DNA of 64,000 nt from Chitinophaga sp. XS-30 (GCF_008086345.1 NZ_CP043006.1:1362032-1426031); one strand, 5' to 3'. Shown: positions 27,401 through 35,798, numbered from the stretch's first letter. Notes: generated by a model not told the origin, from the letters alone. Numbers and translations are program-made.

Positions 27401-27556
27401 CGGATAGGAGGTGCGCACGTTCACTATCGGGGGGTCAATGGCGGGAAGGTCCCGCACCCCGAGGAATGAAAAGCCCACAAGGCCGAAGATCACAATGATG
27501 AGGTTCATCACTATGGCCAGTACCGGCCGTTTGAGGGATATGGAAGGTAAGCTCAT
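24428..27556 (-). CDS. RND family efflux pump permease (HAE1/AcrB type)
   Basis: This 1042-residue inner-membrane protein has the full RND layout: an N-terminal helix (RPVLAIVMNLIIVIFGLVGF), two large periplasmic loops and two bundles of transmembrane helices. TM4 carries the proton-relay aspartates in GLVVDDGIVVTENI (here VVDD), as in AcrB, and the C-terminal half has LIGLVTKNGILIVEFAN. It exports hydrophobic compounds using the proton gradient. In its operon the adaptor is upstream and TolC downstream, with gaps of 20 and 14 bases. Substrates cannot be told. Confidence 0.96.
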   Translation of the reverse strand: MSLPSISLKRPVLAIVMNLIIVIFGLVGFSFLGVRDLPAIDPPIVNVRTSYPGANSDIIETQITETLEKAINGVAGIKNISSLSSQGSSNITVEFELGEDLEAATNDVRDKVSQAARNLPQDLEAPPVVTKADANSDAIISMTVQSNTRNQLEITEYATNVLLEKLQTIPGVSAIQIWGEKKYAMRIWMDPARLSAYSLTPGDVMQALQRENVELPSGKITGNATELTVRTFGRLDTEEEFNALIIRNINGAEIRLRDVGQAVLGPENEETQLKESGIPMIALALVPQPGTNYVAIAEEFYKRYENLKAEVPEDFTLNIAMDNTSFITKSIHEVQETLIIALVLVILIIYLFFRDWLMALRPIVDIPVSLIGAFFIMYLCGFTINILTLLAIVLATGLVVDDGIVVTENIYKKIEAGLPRMRAAKEGSEEIFFAVIATSITLAFVFLPIIFLQGFVGSLFREFGIVVAGAVLISAFVSLTLTPVLNVKLARKTHKHSWFYEKTEPFFRWMEEGYRSSLSAFMKARWAAVVIIAVCLGMIYIIFNSLQSELAPVEDRSRFRLSITAPEGTSYDAMDTYVTNLVQFLQDSIPEKEVILSVTAPGFSGAGAVNSAFANVALNDPHERERSQNDIVNMVNRNMYRFPQGKVFAIEQQTIQVGRRGGLPVAFVLQNVNFEKLSSVIPRFLEEANDHPVFSTVDIDLKFNKPELRVNINRAKASELGVSVEDISSTLQLALSNRRFGYFIRNGKQYQVMGQVFRGDRDDPIDLQSIYVRNTRGEAIQLDNLVTIQEETSPPVIYHFNRMKSATISAGLAPGYTIGDGIAAMRGIYDKLKQEEVIDASFDTALSGSSRDYAESGSNTMFALLLALVLIYLVLAAQFESWADPLIIMLTVPLAFAGALLSLRIFGQTWNIFSQIGVIMLIGLVTKNGILIVEFANHMRDSGKEKAAAVVDGSVMRLRPILMTSLTMALGALPIALSIGAAATSRIPLGIVIVGGIMFSLVLTLYVIPAMYTFLSRRKKNVEYENALREENPEAAAAAAHA

Positions 27557-27576
27557 GTTCTTCTTTTTGATATCGG

Positions 27577-28653
27577 TTACTGCACCTTGTTATACTGAAA
27601 AGGCATGCCGGGCTTAAGTTGCAATATGCCGCTGGTAATAACGGTGTCGCCTGGCTGCAAGCCATTCAGGATCTGTACGTTATTCTCGTTCCGGACACCG
27701 GTTTCCACGATCACGAATTTTGCGCGGCCGCTGTCCGCCACGATCACCTGTTTGTTGCGGGTGCCGGGGATCACAGCCTGGGAAGGGATCATGATGGCGT
27801 TCGGGTTATCTTTCAGGGAGATGGACGTTTTGGCAAAAGAGCCCGGGAACAGCCTTCCGTTTGCATTGGGTACCATTGCGCGGATCTTCACGCTGCGGGT
27901 AGCCAGATCGATCTTCGGGTCGATGGCGTAAATGTTACCCCTGTATTTACTGGTGTCTCCGGTAACGGTGAAGAACACAGGATCGCCTTTATGAATGGCA
28001 TTGCGGTATTTTTCCGGTACGGAAAAGTCGATCTTCAGCGGGTCCAGCTGCTGGAGTGTAGTCATGATCGTTGTTGGTCCCACAATGGCGCCTTCGCTGA
28101 CATACCGGAGCCCCAGGGTTCCGCTGAATGGTGCGCGGATCTCCGTTTTCTGTAATTGCGCCCTGTTGAACTCAATATCCGCGCCGTATGCGCTGAACTG
28201 GTTGGCCGTTACATCCACATCCTGCTGGCTGATGCCGTTGATCTTCAGCAGGTTCTCCTGGCGTTCCAGGGTGGTTTTCGCGAGCTGTTGCTGTAATTCG
28301 AGCTTCCTGATCTGTGCCAGAATGTCCCCGTCGTACAGTTTGATGAGCAAAGTGCCTTTGCCTACCTTCACGCCTTCTTTAAAATTGATATGAGTGATCC
28401 GGCCGGTGATCTCCGGTTTCAGTTCCACTTCTTCATTGCTCTGAAGTGTACCGCTTGCTTCAATACTCTCATCCAGCGTAACGGGTTTAACTACATAAGC
28501 ATCGGCAAGGATCGGTCTCCCGGCGGGGCGTGCTGCAGCCTGCTGGCCGGAAGGTGTTTTTTTGCCGCTTTTCGTGAACAGTCTGTAGGCAAAGTAGCCG
28601 GCGGCTACCAGAACTAGTAACAGGATGATGATTCGTATGGACTTGTTACGCAT
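27577..28653 (-). CDS. RND efflux periplasmic adaptor (membrane fusion protein)
   Basis: This 358-residue protein has an N-terminal membrane anchor (IIILLLVLVAAGYFAYRLF), a proline-rich linker, then the split biotinyl-lipoyl domain (ASGTLQSNEEVELKPEITGRI ... EIRAPFSGTLGLRYV), a helical hairpin of about 60 residues and beta-barrel and proximal domains ending NVQILNGLQPGDTVITSG. It links the pump to TolC. It is the first gene of the operon; no TetR-type repressor is encoded beside it, which is unusual for such operons. Confidence 0.94.
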   Translation of the reverse strand: MRNKSIRIIILLLVLVAAGYFAYRLFTKSGKKTPSGQQAAARPAGRPILADAYVVKPVTLDESIEASGTLQSNEEVELKPEITGRITHINFKEGVKVGKGTLLIKLYDGDILAQIRKLELQQQLAKTTLERQENLLKINGISQQDVDVTANQFSAYGADIEFNRAQLQKTEIRAPFSGTLGLRYVSEGAIVGPTTIMTTLQQLDPLKIDFSVPEKYRNAIHKGDPVFFTVTGDTSKYRGNIYAIDPKIDLATRSVKIRAMVPNANGRLFPGSFAKTSISLKDNPNAIMIPSQAVIPGTRNKQVIVADSGRAKFVIVETGVRNENNVQILNGLQPGDTVITSGILQLKPGMPFQYNKVQ

Positions 28654-28774
28654 GTTTGGATATTATAAATATAGTATGATGCTATTGTCAGTTTTCATTC
28701 AAGGCGCCGGAAAGGCGGATGCTTATCTTTAATAATGTTCGGGTAATCGCAAGTTACGGGAATTCGTAGCTGGA

Positions 28775-28782
28775 CAAATTTA
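28775..28782 (-). promoter_or_regulatory. Possible -7 box for the efflux operon
   Basis: On the minus strand the bases read TAAATTTG, a perfect TAnnTTTG, placing a transcript start about 115 bases before the adaptor gene. No -33 box was found at the right distance. Confidence 0.3.
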
Positions 28783-28844
28783 ATAATTGGACGTCAGGAC
28801 AGTGGCCATCAGGTTTCAAATATGGTTAAGTGGTGGATTTAGCG

Positions 28845-28926
28845 GGTTGAATGGTCAACCTGAATGTCGTAACACTTATATGCTATATAAGAGTATATTT
28901 GGAGACGGATACCATATATATATGGT
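28845..28926. promoter_or_regulatory. Three palindromes in the efflux-acpP intergenic region
   Basis: The 476-base gap has no gene. It holds GGTTGA-ATGG-TCAACC (28845-28860), CTTATA-TGCTA-TATAAG (28875-28891) and a perfect 16-base palindrome ACCATATATATATGGT (28911-28926), and a TATATTTG box between the last two. Such sites often bind dimeric repressors; which gene is controlled is unknown. Confidence 0.35.
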
Positions 28927-29067
28927 GTAAATACGGGAGGTGACATAAGGTTTTTTGCGTATATGGAAAAGCGTGAAACTTGGTCGCAACCCGCCATAAG
29001 CGCGATTCACGGGAGATTAGAGAAGTTAAGTAATTGGTAAATTATGGGGTAAAATTTGAGGTTCGTC

Positions 29068-29096
29068 TTGGCAATTCAATAAAAATTATATTTTTG
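29068..29096 (+). promoter_or_regulatory. Promoter of acpP
   Basis: TTG at 29068-29070, an 18-base spacer and a perfect TATTTTTG at 29089-29096. This is the clearest promoter in the window and gives a leader of about 30 bases. Confidence 0.7.
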
Positions 29097-29129
29097 CAGT
29101 CAAGTTTTAAACCAAAAACACTTAAAATT

Positions 29130-29366
29130 ATGTCAGACATTGCATCAAGAGTTAAAAAGATCATTATCGACAAATTAGGCGTTGACGAGGCCGAGGTAAC
29201 TCCTGAAGCCAGCTTTACCAACGACTTAGGCGCTGACTCTTTGGATACTGTAGAACTGATCATGGAATTCGAAAAAGAATTCAACATCTCCATTCCTGAC
29301 GAACAAGCAGAGACTATCACCACTGTTGGCCAGGCAGTTGCTTACCTGGAAGAACACGTAAAATAA
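29130..29366 (+). CDS. acpP: Acyl carrier protein
   Basis: This 78-residue acidic protein carries growing fatty-acid chains on a 4'-phosphopantetheine arm attached to S37 in the motif [10 protein letters not shown]. The four-helix pattern and length are standard. The ATG at 29130 is used: the frame is open upstream to 29034, but that part lies before or within the promoter. fabF follows 23 bases downstream and rnc after that, an order seen in many bacteria. Low G+C and preferred codons here suit a very highly expressed gene. Confidence 0.97.
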   Translation: MSDIASRVKKIIIDKLGVDEAEVTPEASFTNDLGADSLDTVELIMEFEKEFNISIPDEQAETITTVGQAVAYLEEHVK

Positions 29367-29389
29367 TCCAACTAATCAGAACTGTTTTA

Positions 29390-30643
29390 ATGCAACCAAG
29401 ACGAGTAGTCGTTACAGGTTTAGGCGCGCTGACACCGCTCGGTAATTCCGTTGATACTTTTTGGCAGGGATTGGCGGGCGGTGTATCCGGCGCTGACTTC
29501 ATCAAGCAGTTTGACGCTTCTAAATTCAAGACCCGTTTTGCCTGTGAGCTGAAAGATTTTGATCCCGCGCATTACCTCGACAAGAAGGAGGCCCGTAAAA
29601 TGGACCCCTTTACGCAAACAGCCGTTATTGCAGCCGACCAGGCCGTGTCCGATGCAAAAGTGGACCGGAACAGTGTGGATGTTGACAGGGTGGGTGTGAT
29701 CTGGGGAACGGGTGTGGGTGGAATGATCAATTTCAGTCATGAGTTGAAGGAGTTTTATGCCGGCGATGGAACGCCGCGTTTCAGTCCTTTTCTCATCACA
29801 CGGCTGATACTGGATATTGCCGCAGGGCACATATCCATGCGTCATGGGTTCAGAGGCCCTAATTTTTCAGTTGTTTCTGCGTGTGCTTCGGCAACAAATG
29901 CGATCATCGATGCCATGTACCATATTCGCTGGGGCAAGGCAGACATGATCATTACAGGCGGATCAGAGAACATCATCAATGAGCCTTGTGTTGGCGGCTT
30001 TAATGCCATGAAGGCACTGAGTGAGCGGAACGATGATCCGAAAACAGCATCCAGGCCATTTGACCTGGACCGCGACGGGTTTGTGATGGGCGAGGGCGCC
30101 GGTGCACTGGTACTGGAAAGCTACGAGCATGCCATGGCCCGCGGAGCAAAGATCTATGTTGAACTGGCCGGTGGCGGTGCTACGGCAGATGCCCATCATA
30201 TCACGGCCCCTCACCCGGAAGGGCTGGGCGCCATGAATGTGATGAGGACCGCGCTGAACGATGCCGGTCTCAAGCCGGAAGACATAGATTATATCAACGT
30301 ACATGGCACCTCTACTCCGCTTGGCGATATTGCGGAAGTAAAGGCCATTCAACAGGTATTTGGAGAAGCGGCATATGCATTGAACATCAGCTCCACCAAA
30401 TCCATGACAGGGCACCTGCTGGGTGCAGCAGGGGCAGTTGAATCCATCGCCGTTATCAAAAGCATTCTGGAAGGCCTTGTTCCCCCTACCATTAACCATT
30501 TTACAGACGATCCCCAACTGGATCCCAAGTTAAACTTTACCTTTAACGTCGCACAACAGCGAAAAGTAAGAGCAGCCTTCAGTAATACCTTCGGGTTCGG
30601 CGGGCATAATGCCTCTGTTATTTTCAAAACATTTGTTCCTTGA
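29390..30643 (+). CDS. fabF: Beta-ketoacyl-ACP synthase II
   Basis: This 417-residue condensing enzyme extends acyl-ACP with malonyl-ACP. The catalytic cysteine lies in VSACASATNAI (about residue 163), and the two histidines in VHGTSTPLGD (about 305) and TGHLLGAAGA (about 340), which is the C-H-H triad of FabF. The N-terminal RRVVVTGLGALTPLGN and C-terminal SNTFGFGGHNASVIF blocks are typical. It lies between acpP and rnc in the same operon. It is a single full-length thiolase-fold enzyme with no oddities. Confidence 0.97.
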   Translation: MQPRRVVVTGLGALTPLGNSVDTFWQGLAGGVSGADFIKQFDASKFKTRFACELKDFDPAHYLDKKEARKMDPFTQTAVIAADQAVSDAKVDRNSVDVDRVGVIWGTGVGGMINFSHELKEFYAGDGTPRFSPFLITRLILDIAAGHISMRHGFRGPNFSVVSACASATNAIIDAMYHIRWGKADMIITGGSENIINEPCVGGFNAMKALSERNDDPKTASRPFDLDRDGFVMGEGAGALVLESYEHAMARGAKIYVELAGGGATADAHHITAPHPEGLGAMNVMRTALNDAGLKPEDIDYINVHGTSTPLGDIAEVKAIQQVFGEAAYALNISSTKSMTGHLLGAAGAVESIAVIKSILEGLVPPTINHFTDDPQLDPKLNFTFNVAQQRKVRAAFSNTFGFGGHNASVIFKTFVP

Positions 30644-30647
30644 TTGT

Positions 30648-31379
30648 GTGAAAATACTTCCAGGTTTCTTATATAAGCTCGTTTATAGAAAAAGGCAGTT
30701 GTACAAAGACCTTTATAACCTGCTCGGATTTCATCCCGGTAATATGGCTTTGTATGAAGTAGCCCTGAGCCACCGTTCCAGCAAAGAGAAATTTCTCGAA
30801 AGCAATGAACGGCTGGAGTACCTCGGCGATGCCATCCTGGGAGCAATCATCGGTGATTACCTCTTCAAGAAATACCCCTACAAAACAGAAGGTTACCTTA
30901 CAGAAATGCGCTCCAAGATCGTGAACCGGCAACAGCTCAACGATATTGCCATCAAAATGGGCCTGCGCAAGCTGACGATCTACGACAAGTACAACAGCTT
31001 TCTCAAGATCAGCCAGATCTTCGGCAACACCCTGGAGGCCCTTGTTGGCGCCGTGTACCTGGACCGCGGGTATAACCAGACCAAGCAGTTCGTGCATAAG
31101 CGTATCCTGGTGCCGTATATCGACCTGGAGGCGTTGGAGACCGTGGAGATGAACCACAAGAACAAACTCTATGGTTGGGCCAATAAACAGGGTAAAACGC
31201 TGGAATTTGAGCTGATAGAGGAGCAGATGGACAACGGGCGCCGTATTTTCACCGTTGGCGCCATGCTCAACGGGGAACTGATCTGCACCGGCAAGGCTTT
31301 CAACAAGAAAGACGCCAGCCAGATCGCCGCCTCCCAGGCGATAGAAATGCTGGGTATCGGCGGCGATGACGGCAAATGA
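30648..31379 (+). CDS. rnc: Ribonuclease III
   Basis: This 243-residue enzyme cuts double-stranded RNA in rRNA maturation and mRNA decay. The signature ESNERLEYLGDAILG sits near residues 51-65 with the catalytic D, and the second acidic cluster is in NTLEALVGAVYLD. A double-stranded RNA-binding domain follows at about residues 170-240 (NHKNKLYGWANKQGK ... KKDASQIAASQAIEML). A GTG at 30648, four bases after the fabF stop, is taken as start; an ATG at 30609 is in frame but would overlap the conserved end of fabF by 35 bases. Confidence 0.93.
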   Translation: MKILPGFLYKLVYRKRQLYKDLYNLLGFHPGNMALYEVALSHRSSKEKFLESNERLEYLGDAILGAIIGDYLFKKYPYKTEGYLTEMRSKIVNRQQLNDIAIKMGLRKLTIYDKYNSFLKISQIFGNTLEALVGAVYLDRGYNQTKQFVHKRILVPYIDLEALETVEMNHKNKLYGWANKQGKTLEFELIEEQMDNGRRIFTVGAMLNGELICTGKAFNKKDASQIAASQAIEMLGIGGDDGK

Positions 31380-31982
31380 TCATTTCGATCTTACATCCAG
31401 CCTCAGTATTGTTTTCAATTTTTCTTCCGGCGTGCGGCCGGGCTGACTCAGATAGATCTCGTGGTGCATACCGCTGACCTCCAGCTGGTGCTGCGCGATG
31501 TATTCCAGGAGTTTCATGATACTGGCAGTTTCCTGGTGATAAGGGCCGGTGTGAAGGATCTGTACGGCCAGCGTACCGGGCAACCGCTCGAACCGCAATT
31601 CATCCAGGTGCGCGGTTTTCCTGTTGCCCGCAAGCGCCACCGCCTGCCGGAAATCATGAATGGACACAAATCCGGGCATTTGCATGACCAGTTTCCAGTA
31701 CCACTCGCTTTTGGGAACGTCGGACACCTGATCTCCGCTCTGCGTCCACCAGTAGCCTTCAAACGCCGGCACTTTGAAATCTTTCTCCTGCAGCTTGCAG
31801 ATCTTTTTAATGGTATAGGCTACGTTGTACAGGGCTTTTACCCTGGCGGCAAAAACAAGCCCATTGGGGTCTCCCGCGCCTTCAATGGTAAGGTAGTCTG
31901 CCGGGGCGATAGTCACCAGCTCGGGGGTGGGCCTTGCCTTGTAGTAGTATTTCTGCTCTTTGGAAAGGTCTGTCTTTTGCAT
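31380..31982 (-). CDS. GyrI-like domain protein
   Basis: This 200-residue protein is a stand-alone GyrI-like (SOUL/SHS2 fold) small-molecule-binding domain, with the recurring opening YKARPTPELVTIAPADYLTIEGAGDPNG, a WYWKLVMQMPGFVS core and LRFERLPGTLAVQILHTGPY near the end. The fold binds hydrophobic cationic compounds in drug-responsive regulators. It is downstream of a WYL regulator on the same strand, a pairing seen repeatedly in this group. Its stop codon directly abuts the rnc stop (TGA|TCA), with no spacer. Ligand unknown. Confidence 0.85.
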   Translation of the reverse strand: MQKTDLSKEQKYYYKARPTPELVTIAPADYLTIEGAGDPNGLVFAARVKALYNVAYTIKKICKLQEKDFKVPAFEGYWWTQSGDQVSDVPKSEWYWKLVMQMPGFVSIHDFRQAVALAGNRKTAHLDELRFERLPGTLAVQILHTGPYHQETASIMKLLEYIAQHQLEVSGMHHEIYLSQPGRTPEEKLKTILRLDVRSK

Positions 31983-32045
31983 ACGATGTAATTTTCAACA
32001 AAGAAAATACGGCGCTTTGACAACCTTATGTCAGCAGCAGTACCC

Positions 32046-32999
32046 TCAGCCATAATGTTTCGCCAGCTCCTGTATCCTTTCCCGGATCAATATCCTCAGG
32101 TCCTCCGGCTCAACAATGGTGGCGCATTTGCCCATCATCAGCAGCCACCGGGCAAAGTGACCGAGGCTATGATAGAGAAAGCTCATTTCCACATGATCTT
32201 CTTCGGTTTTTTCTTCCACGAAGCCGTAATAATATTTTTGTTCCTGCAGCCAACGCGCAACATCATGTGTGAACCGCACTTTTACGAGCACAGGCTGGTC
32301 CGGGTCCGACTCAAATTCATGGGTGATATATTCCTGCAGGCTGATACGGGCGGATTTGTCGAATGCCTGGTCGGTGAGGGTCAGGCTTTTGATCCGGTCG
32401 GCCCGGAAGTCCCGGTAGTCCTGCCGCAGCCGGCAGAAGCCGATAAGATGCCAGTTGCTGCTCATATGGAAAATGCCGATCGGTTCCACTTCACGGCGGG
32501 AAACGGAATCGTTGTAAAAGGAGTAGTATTCGATGGAGAGGACCTTTTGCCGGGCCAGCGCCTCCTGTATCTCGCTGAGGAACCTGTTCGGGAACTGGCT
32601 GTCCCCGCGATTGCTGCCTAATACCGCAATGTTGCCGTCCAGAGATTCCAGGAAATCCTTGTCGCTCCCTCTCAGAACGGCCCGGACCTTTTGCATGGCG
32701 TTGCTGAACTGCTGCTGATTGGAAATGTCGCTATGTTTTTCCATGAGTTTTTCCCCTGTCAGCAATGCCGCAGCTTCACTACGGTTGAACATGACGGGAG
32801 GCAGATGATATCCGTCTACGATATAATAGCCGGTGCCAGCTTCAGCGCCGATGGGAACGCCGGCCTCCATCAGCGCCTTCACGTCCCGGTACACGGTACG
32901 GAGGCTGATATCGAAGCGGTCAGCAATTTCCTGGGCCTTCACTATTTTTTTCCCCTGGAGCTGTACGAGAATGGCGGTAAGCCGGTCTATGCGGTTCAT
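32046..32999 (-). CDS. WYL domain transcriptional regulator (YafY type)
   Basis: This 317-residue regulator has an N-terminal winged helix (MNRIDRLTAILVQLQGKK ... RTVYRDVKALMEAGVPIGAEAG, DeoR-like HTH_11) followed by a WYL domain at about residues 135-225 (LSIEYYSFYNDSVSRREVEPIGIFHMSSNWHLIGFCRLR) and a C-terminal WCX extension. WYL domains sense nucleic acid or small ligands and control stress, defence or drug responses. It is the first gene of a two-gene unit with the GyrI-like protein. No phage-defence genes are nearby, so a small-molecule response is more likely. Confidence 0.9.
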   Translation of the reverse strand: MNRIDRLTAILVQLQGKKIVKAQEIADRFDISLRTVYRDVKALMEAGVPIGAEAGTGYYIVDGYHLPPVMFNRSEAAALLTGEKLMEKHSDISNQQQFSNAMQKVRAVLRGSDKDFLESLDGNIAVLGSNRGDSQFPNRFLSEIQEALARQKVLSIEYYSFYNDSVSRREVEPIGIFHMSSNWHLIGFCRLRQDYRDFRADRIKSLTLTDQAFDKSARISLQEYITHEFESDPDQPVLVKVRFTHDVARWLQEQKYYYGFVEEKTEEDHVEMSFLYHSLGHFARWLLMMGKCATIVEPEDLRILIRERIQELAKHYG

Positions 33000-33114
33000 G
33001 CTTCAAATTTACATCTTCCGGGCTGCTGCTGTTAGCTGTCCCGGTAATTTTTCCTGCAGATATATGGTGCCACGCACATGTTTTTGACAGAAAGGCCGTC
33101 TAAATACTTGAATA

Positions 33115-33210
33115 GTCTCAATACCCAACATATTAAAGTACTAGTTGCTGTTACAGCATATAGTTAGGTTAAATGGTAAAGCCCTGGCAATTCCTTGCCG
33201 GGGTTTCTTT
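33115..33210 (+). ncRNA. Candidate small RNA A in the WYL-kinase gap
   Basis: TTG at 33084 and TACTTGAA at 33105, 18 bases apart, could be a promoter. About 65 bases on lies a terminator: CCCTGGCAA (33182-33190), TTCC loop, TTGCCGGGG (33195-33203) and TTTCTTT. The inner sequence has no convincing protein. Confidence 0.35.
33179..33210 (+). terminator. Terminator hairpin A
   Basis: Nine-pair stem with one T-G pair and a TTCC loop, followed by TTTCTTT. Confidence 0.75.
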
Positions 33211-33307
33211 ATGCAATGCCATGATGGGTAATGGCCCATCAGTTGCGCAGCCATTCACACGTTCGTGTAATAACAGACTTTTAACATTATAACCTGTCGG
33301 GCTGATC

Positions 33308-33425
33308 TATATTTGGGCGCATATGGCAGTTTTGGGGTCCAGGGTGACCATAAACGGGGCTGTCATAGGTTAATTTGGAGCGTATTTAACAGGTCTGGAG
33401 GTCTCTCCGGACCTGTTCAGTTTTC
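33308..33425 (+). ncRNA. Candidate small RNA B, with a possible 16-codon peptide
   Basis: A perfect TATATTTG box (33308-33315) is followed by ATG at 33323 opening a short frame (MAVLGSRVTINGAVIG, stop at 33371-33373) and a 13-pair terminator at 33388-33417. The ATG would be almost at the transcript start. Whether the RNA or the peptide matters is unknown, and the short frame could be chance. Confidence 0.35.
33388..33425 (+). terminator. Terminator hairpin B
   Basis: Stem AACAGGTCTGGAG and its complement (one T-G pair), loop GTCT, then CAGTTTTCC. Confidence 0.8.
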
Positions 33426-33481
33426 CTTCTTCATGCTTTTTTGTTAACAAGCGTTTAACAATTATTACTATTTTGTGTTAT

Positions 33482-33591
33482 TATCTTAGTTCAGCGGGCT
33501 TCCGGTCCGTGACTATTTCGATTACCAGTAAGTTCATCATAAATTGGAGAGTAAATTTCGAATGGCCCGATCTTCATCGGGCTAATTTTTT
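33482..33591 (+). ncRNA. Candidate small RNA C in the WYL-kinase gap
   Basis: TATCTTAG (33482-33489, one mismatch to the -7 box) is followed by about 75 bases and a terminator: GCCCGAT (33565-33571), CTTC tetraloop, ATCGGGC (33576-33582), TAATTTTTT. It is the third such unit in this gap. Confidence 0.3.
33565..33591 (+). terminator. Terminator hairpin C
   Basis: Perfect seven-pair stem, tetraloop CTTC, T6 tail. Last strong hairpin before the hybrid kinase gene. Confidence 0.8.
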
Positions 33592-33757
33592 GCCAACGGA
33601 TGTTTTGTTAATGGATTGTTGTTGGTTTGCCCGACAAATTTCATTGAATTAAACATATTTTATTGATAACCAATAATTTGATAATGAAATTGCTCCTATC
33701 TGAAAAGTTGATCATATGTGAAAAAGGCTTACATTTGGAGCAGGTAGTGTTATATCA

Positions 33758-35794
33758 ATGATCAGCCACTGGCTCAATATCATTAAGAAAACAGGCCTTA
33801 CTTCAGCGGTGAAAGATGACGAGGCGAAGAGGATTATGGTGGTGAACTCTTTCAGTTTTATTACGGCCCTGTTATGCAGCCTCTACGGGGTGCTGTTATC
33901 TGTTATTTCCGGACAATGGATCATCTGTTATACGGCAATGGCTTTTGTTTCCGGCTTCTTCAGCATTCTGCTGCTCAATAAAAAAGGACATTATCCACTG
34001 GCCAAGTTCGGGCTGACATTCGTCTTTTCTGCCGTCATGCTCTACTATGGCATATTGTTCGGTGAACAGACCCAGGTGCATTTCCTGGGGCTCTTTCTTA
34101 TTTGTGTGCCATTGCTTGTATGTTCCCGGCGTGAGAAGGCGTTACGTTGCATTTGTATTTCCCTGCCTATCGTTGGTATGATCATGCTGGAATCGAATTA
34201 TTATTTCGGTGTTTTTGAGCCGATGATGCTTTCTGCTTCAGACAGCAATCTGTTCCGCTGGCTGATCATGTCCGTTGTGGTATTCCTGCAGGGCCTGGTC
34301 ATCAGCTTTCACCAGAGCAGTATCATTGGCCTGCTCAGGACGCTTCATGTGAGGAATGATGCGTTGAAACTGAGCCGGGACGATATTGCAGGCAAGGAAG
34401 CAGAGCTGCAAACCGCCTACCACAAGCTGGAGAATTATAACCAGGTGCTGGAGGAAGAAGTGAAACAGCGGACGCATGAGATCAACGAGAGCAGGATCGT
34501 TGTAGAGAGCATCCTGCATCACCTGCAGGGCAATCACGAGGAACTGCAGCGGAAAGATATGCTGCTGGAGCAGCACGTATCCGAATTGGAAAGCCTGAAA
34601 GCCAGTCTCATTGAGGCAAAGGATGAGGCAGAACGGGCCAATGCCGCCCAATCAACCTTTCTCCGGGAGATCAGCCATGAGATCCGGAACCCGCTGAATG
34701 CCATTATCGGCATAAGTTACCTGTTGCTGAACGATCGCCGGAACAAAAACAAGATACCGCGCAGTGTGGTGGATTATATTGAGAATATCAATGCCAGCAG
34801 CCATGGTCTCATGGAGATCATCAACAATGTGCTGGAGCTGGCGAAGATCGAGGCCGGGCGTACGGATGATCTGCAAATTGCACCTTTTCATCTGGGAGAA
34901 TGGGTACGCGGTGTAGCAAACATCTACCAGAATGCCGCGAAGATAAAGGGGGTAAGCCTGCAGGTACAGGTAGATCCGCAATTGCCCGAATACATTTTGG
35001 GGGACCGGGTGCATCTCGCACAGGTATTGAATAACCTGCTCGCCAATGCCATCAAATTCACTCCCGGCGGCAGAAAGGTGCATCTGCATTTCCATTGCCC
35101 GGATGCAGACCATTGGCATATTCGTGTTGTGGATGAGGGGATGGGTATTCCAAAAGAAAAGTTTCCGTTGATCTTTCAGCCATTTGAACAGGCCGACCGT
35201 TCTGTGTACCGGAAATTTGGCGGTACCGGCCTGGGGCTTGCCATTTCGCGCCGCCTTGTGGAACTGATGGAGGGCCGCATAGAGGTCCGCAGCGAACCGG
35301 GCGAAGGCACGGCCTTTACCGTGATCCTGCCCCTGAAGCAGGGACTTCTGGCGCCACAAGCTTTCCAGCTTCCCGCTAAAAAAACATACTCCGCAGTACC
35401 GACAGATAAAAAAGTGCTGCTGATGGAAGACAGTGAAGTGAACCAGATGATCATGGACCGCTTCTTTGCCAATCTGGGACTGCAGCTCACGATTGCCTGC
35501 AACGGGGAAGAAGGCATCAGTAAAGCCCGTCAGTTACTTCCGGACCTGATCGTGATGGATATGCACATGCCCAGGCTGGATGGGTACGATACCCTGCGCC
35601 TGATCCGCCAGGATCCCCTGTTAAAGCATATTCCCGTGATCGCTATATCAGCGGATGCGTTCAGCGAGCAGCAGGAAGCTGCACTGATGGCAGGTGTGAA
35701 CGATTACCTGACAAAGCCCGTAAATTTTGACCGGTTATACGAGATGGTAAAAAAATATCTTCAGCAGCAGGCCCTGCACCGGGAACTGGCATAA
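33758..35794 (+). CDS. Hybrid sensor histidine kinase/response regulator
   Basis: This 678-residue protein has an N-terminal membrane module of about six helices (residues 30-190) without a large outside domain, a long coiled coil (residues 205-295), a HisKA domain with FLREISHEIRNPLNAIIG (histidine about 307), a HATPase_c domain (NNLLANAIKFTPGG, VDEGMGIP, FGGTGLGLAISRRLVELMEG) and a C-terminal receiver (KVLLMEDSEVNQMIM, phospho-acceptor in LIVMDMHMP about residue 600, K in YLTKPVNF). It lacks a DNA-binding output, so phosphate probably passes on to other proteins. Downstream is a frameshifted response regulator on the opposite strand. Confidence 0.94.
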   Translation: MISHWLNIIKKTGLTSAVKDDEAKRIMVVNSFSFITALLCSLYGVLLSVISGQWIICYTAMAFVSGFFSILLLNKKGHYPLAKFGLTFVFSAVMLYYGILFGEQTQVHFLGLFLICVPLLVCSRREKALRCICISLPIVGMIMLESNYYFGVFEPMMLSASDSNLFRWLIMSVVVFLQGLVISFHQSSIIGLLRTLHVRNDALKLSRDDIAGKEAELQTAYHKLENYNQVLEEEVKQRTHEINESRIVVESILHHLQGNHEELQRKDMLLEQHVSELESLKASLIEAKDEAERANAAQSTFLREISHEIRNPLNAIIGISYLLLNDRRNKNKIPRSVVDYIENINASSHGLMEIINNVLELAKIEAGRTDDLQIAPFHLGEWVRGVANIYQNAAKIKGVSLQVQVDPQLPEYILGDRVHLAQVLNNLLANAIKFTPGGRKVHLHFHCPDADHWHIRVVDEGMGIPKEKFPLIFQPFEQADRSVYRKFGGTGLGLAISRRLVELMEGRIEVRSEPGEGTAFTVILPLKQGLLAPQAFQLPAKKTYSAVPTDKKVLLMEDSEVNQMIMDRFFANLGLQLTIACNGEEGISKARQLLPDLIVMDMHMPRLDGYDTLRLIRQDPLLKHIPVIAISADAFSEQQEAALMAGVNDYLTKPVNFDRLYEMVKKYLQQQALHRELA

Positions 35795-35798
35795 CGGC

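Noticed and set aside
30609..30647. Upstream ATG extension of rnc
   Set aside because: It would overlap the conserved C-terminal codons of fabF and add residues unlike other RNase III N-termini.
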